From Phycisphaerales bacterium (GTDB lineage: Bacteria > Planctomycetota > Phycisphaerae > Phycisphaerales > SM1A02), in NCBI GenBank assembly GCA_020427625.1, contig JAGQOI010000322.1, positions 1 through 6,764 on the forward strand: DNA of 6,764 bases, in the 5' to 3' direction. How positions within the stretch are numbered: the first letter of the stretch is position 1; every line of letters starts with the position of its first letter. Below the pieces are notes generated by a model. It did not search any database, was not told the origin of the DNA, and saw nothing but the letters and a program-made list of their open reading frames with translations. Positions 5,259 through 6,764 of the stretch are shown here, one piece after another. Made by a program: the position numbers and the translations under genes.

Positions 5259-6614
5259 ATGCTCCAGATCCTCGACAGTCCGAACGGCCGGGCCACCGCT
5301 GTGTCCAAGCAGCACACGGTGAAGGATGTCGTGCGCGTGAGCGGCAAGGGTCTGCTCCTGGGCGAGGACGTCACCATCACGATGCGCCCCGCGCCGCCGA
5401 ATCACGGCATCGTCTTCGTCCGGGTCGACGCCGACCCGCCCGTCCGCATCCCGGCCCACATCTCCAACGTCGGCAACCGGGCCCGCCGGACGACGCTCAA
5501 GCGGGGGACGGTCGTGATCGAGACGGTCGAGCACTGTCTCTCCGCCCTCGCCGGTTTGCGCATCGACAACCTGCTCATCGAGATCGACGGACCGGAGCTG
5601 CCCTGCGGCGACGGTTCGGCCTGGCCGTTCGTCGAGCCGATCCTCGCCGTCGGCATCGAGGCCCAGGACGTCCCCCGTCGGGTCTTCAAGCTCCGACGGC
5701 CGATCATCGTCGAGAACGGCGATTCGATGCTCGCCGCGTTCCCGGTCGAGGAGGACGAGTTCAAGGTCGTCTACGACCTCGACTACGGCGATCACGCCCA
5801 TCGCATCCGCCAGCAGACGTTCTCGTTCACGCTCTCCGACGAGGCGTATCGCGAGGACATCTGCCGCGCCCGGACCTACAGCCTCAAGGAGGAGGCCGAG
5901 GCCTTGTGGGAGCGGGGGATGTGCCGGCATCTCACGCCGAAGGACGCGCTCGTCATCGGCGACGACGGCCCGATCGACAACGCCTACCGCTTCGAAAACG
6001 AGCCCGTGCGTCACAAGATCGTCGATCTCATCGGCGATCTCTACCTGCTCGGGTTCGAGGTGCACGCCCGGTTCGTCGCGTCCCGTTCCGGACACGAGAT
6101 GAACCGCCAGATGTGCCAGCGGATCCTCGAACAGGCCCAGACCGAGCACCGGCGCGAGCGCCTCCTGCACGGTCGCGAACTCGACATCCGCGCCATCCAG
6201 CGCCTCATGCCCCACCGGTACCCGATGCTCCTCGTCGATCGCGTCGTCGAGATCGACGGCGATCAGCGGGCCATCGGCGTGAAGAACGTCACGATCAACG
6301 AGCCGTTCTTCAATGGACATTACCCCGGGACGCCGATCATGCCGGGTGTGCTCATCGTCGAGGCGATGGCTCAGCTCGGCGGCCTGCTCCTCAGCCAGAA
6401 GCTCGAACACACGGGCAAGATCGCCGTGCTGCTCAGTCTCGATCGCGTCAAGCTCCGGCACCCGGTGACCCCGGGCGATCAACTCATTCTCGAGGCCGAG
6501 TCGGTCCGGGCGAAGGCCCGCACCGGAACGGTCCGCTGCAAGGCGTACGTCGGCGCCAAGGTCGCCGCCGAGGCGCAGATCCGATTCATGATGGTCGACG
6601 CGGAACAGGACTGA
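5259..6614 (+). CDS. lpxC-fabZ: Bifunctional LpxC-FabZ: UDP-3-O-acyl-GlcNAc deacetylase fused to 3-hydroxyacyl-ACP dehydratase
   Basis: One frame of 451 residues holds two enzymes. Residues about 17-300 are LpxC, the zinc deacetylase that commits the cell to lipid A. TVEHCLSALAGL gives the general base Glu91 and zinc ligand His92; RHKIVDLIGD gives ligands His252 and Asp256 plus Lys253; SGHEMN gives His279. All match E. coli E78, H79, H238, D242, K239 and H265. Residues about 308-451 are FabZ: MPHRYPMLLVDRV (317-329), then NGHYPGTPIMPGVLIVEAMAQ with catalytic His354 and Glu368. The linker is only about 10 residues (HRRERLLHGR). The usual GLH(S/T)G near the LpxC start reads GLLLG (31-35). The ATG at 5259 has only a weak purine run; a GTG at 5301 would begin at SKQHTVK and remove a 14-residue extension. 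It lies 53 bases after lpxD. Fusions of this kind are known in Bacteroidetes and PVC bacteria. Confidence 0.95.
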   Translation: MLQILDSPNGRATAVSKQHTVKDVVRVSGKGLLLGEDVTITMRPAPPNHGIVFVRVDADPPVRIPAHISNVGNRARRTTLKRGTVVIETVEHCLSALAGLRIDNLLIEIDGPELPCGDGSAWPFVEPILAVGIEAQDVPRRVFKLRRPIIVENGDSMLAAFPVEEDEFKVVYDLDYGDHAHRIRQQTFSFTLSDEAYREDICRARTYSLKEEAEALWERGMCRHLTPKDALVIGDDGPIDNAYRFENEPVRHKIVDLIGDLYLLGFEVHARFVASRSGHEMNRQMCQRILEQAQTEHRRERLLHGRELDIRAIQRLMPHRYPMLLVDRVVEIDGDQRAIGVKNVTINEPFFNGHYPGTPIMPGVLIVEAMAQLGGLLLSQKLEHTGKIAVLLSLDRVKLRHPVTPGDQLILEAESVRAKARTGTVRCKAYVGAKVAAEAQIRFMMVDAEQD

Positions 6615-6625
6615 CGACGGACTCC

Positions 6626-6653
6626 CCCGGTCGGGACCGGGCCTCTCGCCCGG
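6626..6653 (+). other. Two mutually exclusive hairpins between lpxC-fabZ and lpxA
   Basis: CCCGGT (6626-6631) can pair with ACCGGG (6636-6641) over a 4-base loop. Alternatively CCGGGC (6637-6642) can pair with GCCCGG (6648-6653) over a 5-base loop. They share bases 6637-6641, so only one can form at a time. The second lies about 23 bases ahead of the lpxA start. A role in modulating lpxA expression is possible but unproven; no T-tract follows. Confidence 0.35.
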
Positions 6654-6675
6654 CGTTCCCCGAGTGACACCCCCG

Positions 6676-6764
6676 ATGCCGAACATCCATCCCACCGCGA
6701 TCATCGACCCCGGCGCCCAGGTCGCCGCCGACGCGACCGTCGGACCCTATTGCGTCCTCGGTCC
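6676..6764 (+). CDS. lpxA: LpxA, UDP-GlcNAc O-acyltransferase, N-terminal fragment (runs off right edge)
   Basis: LpxA performs the first step of lipid A synthesis, moving an (R)-3-hydroxyacyl chain from acyl carrier protein to the 3-OH of UDP-GlcNAc. Only 29 complete codons are visible. They read MPNIHPTAIIDPGAQVAADA and continue TVGPYCVLG, matching the family start (IHPTAIIDPxAxIxxxVxIGPYCVIGP) and the first turns of a hexapeptide-repeat beta-helix. The catalytic His region is outside the window. An in-frame GTG at 6664 would add four residues (MTPP), but the ATG gives the canonical start; neither has a strong ribosome site. The gene follows fabZ as in the enterobacterial cluster, and the 61-base gap suggests the same operon. 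Confidence 0.9.
   Translation, partial: MPNIHPTAIIDPGAQVAADATVGPYCVLG

Noticed and set aside
5124..6704. Minus-strand open frame of 526 codons opposite lpxC-fabZ
   Set aside because: Same antisense bias. The plus strand here encodes two enzymes with complete catalytic motifs.

Overview
This window is a high-GC, tightly packed outer-membrane and lipid A biogenesis locus. Five complete plus-strand genes and the start of a sixth read bamA, ompH/skp-like gene 1, ompH/skp-like gene 2, lpxD, lpxC-fabZ (one fused reading frame), lpxA (cut by the right edge). At the extreme left edge, on the minus strand and divergent from bamA, lie the first 25 codons of what looks like a second lpxD-type gene.

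Organism: BamA, periplasmic OmpH chaperones and the Lpx enzymes indicate a diderm bacterium that makes lipid A. The order matches the enterobacterial bamA-skp-lpxD-fabZ-lpxA cluster, except that fabZ is fused behind lpxC. LpxC-FabZ fusions are known from Bacteroidetes and from PVC-group bacteria, including Planctomycetes. The very high GC and C-ending codons argue against Bacteroidetes. The long conserved-looking stretch after the first barrel strand of BamA, the two OmpH copies and a TACAAT-type -10 fit a planctomycete, perhaps Phycisphaerae. This placement is inference.

Layout: 1-74 is the start of a minus-strand lpxD-like gene. 75-160 is the divergent intergenic region, with a plausible minus-strand promoter. 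161-2572 is bamA. 2573-2715 is a gap with two small hairpins. 2716-3342 is ompH-like gene 1. 3343-3515 is a GC-rich gap with a possible internal promoter. 3516-4121 is ompH-like gene 2, carrying an exact one-heptad duplication. 4147-5205 is lpxD, 5259-6614 is lpxC-fabZ, and 6676 to the end is the start of lpxA. No stretch above 300 bases lacks a gene. I saw no tRNA, rRNA, CRISPR array, insertion sequence or attachment site.

How the genes work together: LpxA, LpxC and LpxD catalyse the first three committed steps of lipid A synthesis on UDP-GlcNAc. FabZ competes with LpxA and LpxD for (R)-3-hydroxyacyl-ACP and sends it into membrane phospholipids. OmpH/Skp-like chaperones carry unfolded outer-membrane proteins across the periplasm, and BamA folds them into the membrane. 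The cluster therefore joins supply of the outer-leaflet lipid to supply of the outer-membrane barrels.

Nothing here is clearly a wholly new system. The points most worth a second look are the second lpxD-like gene, the LpxC-FabZ fusion with an altered GLH motif, the paired OmpH paralogs with a shared acidic insert, and the non-standard BamA C-terminus.
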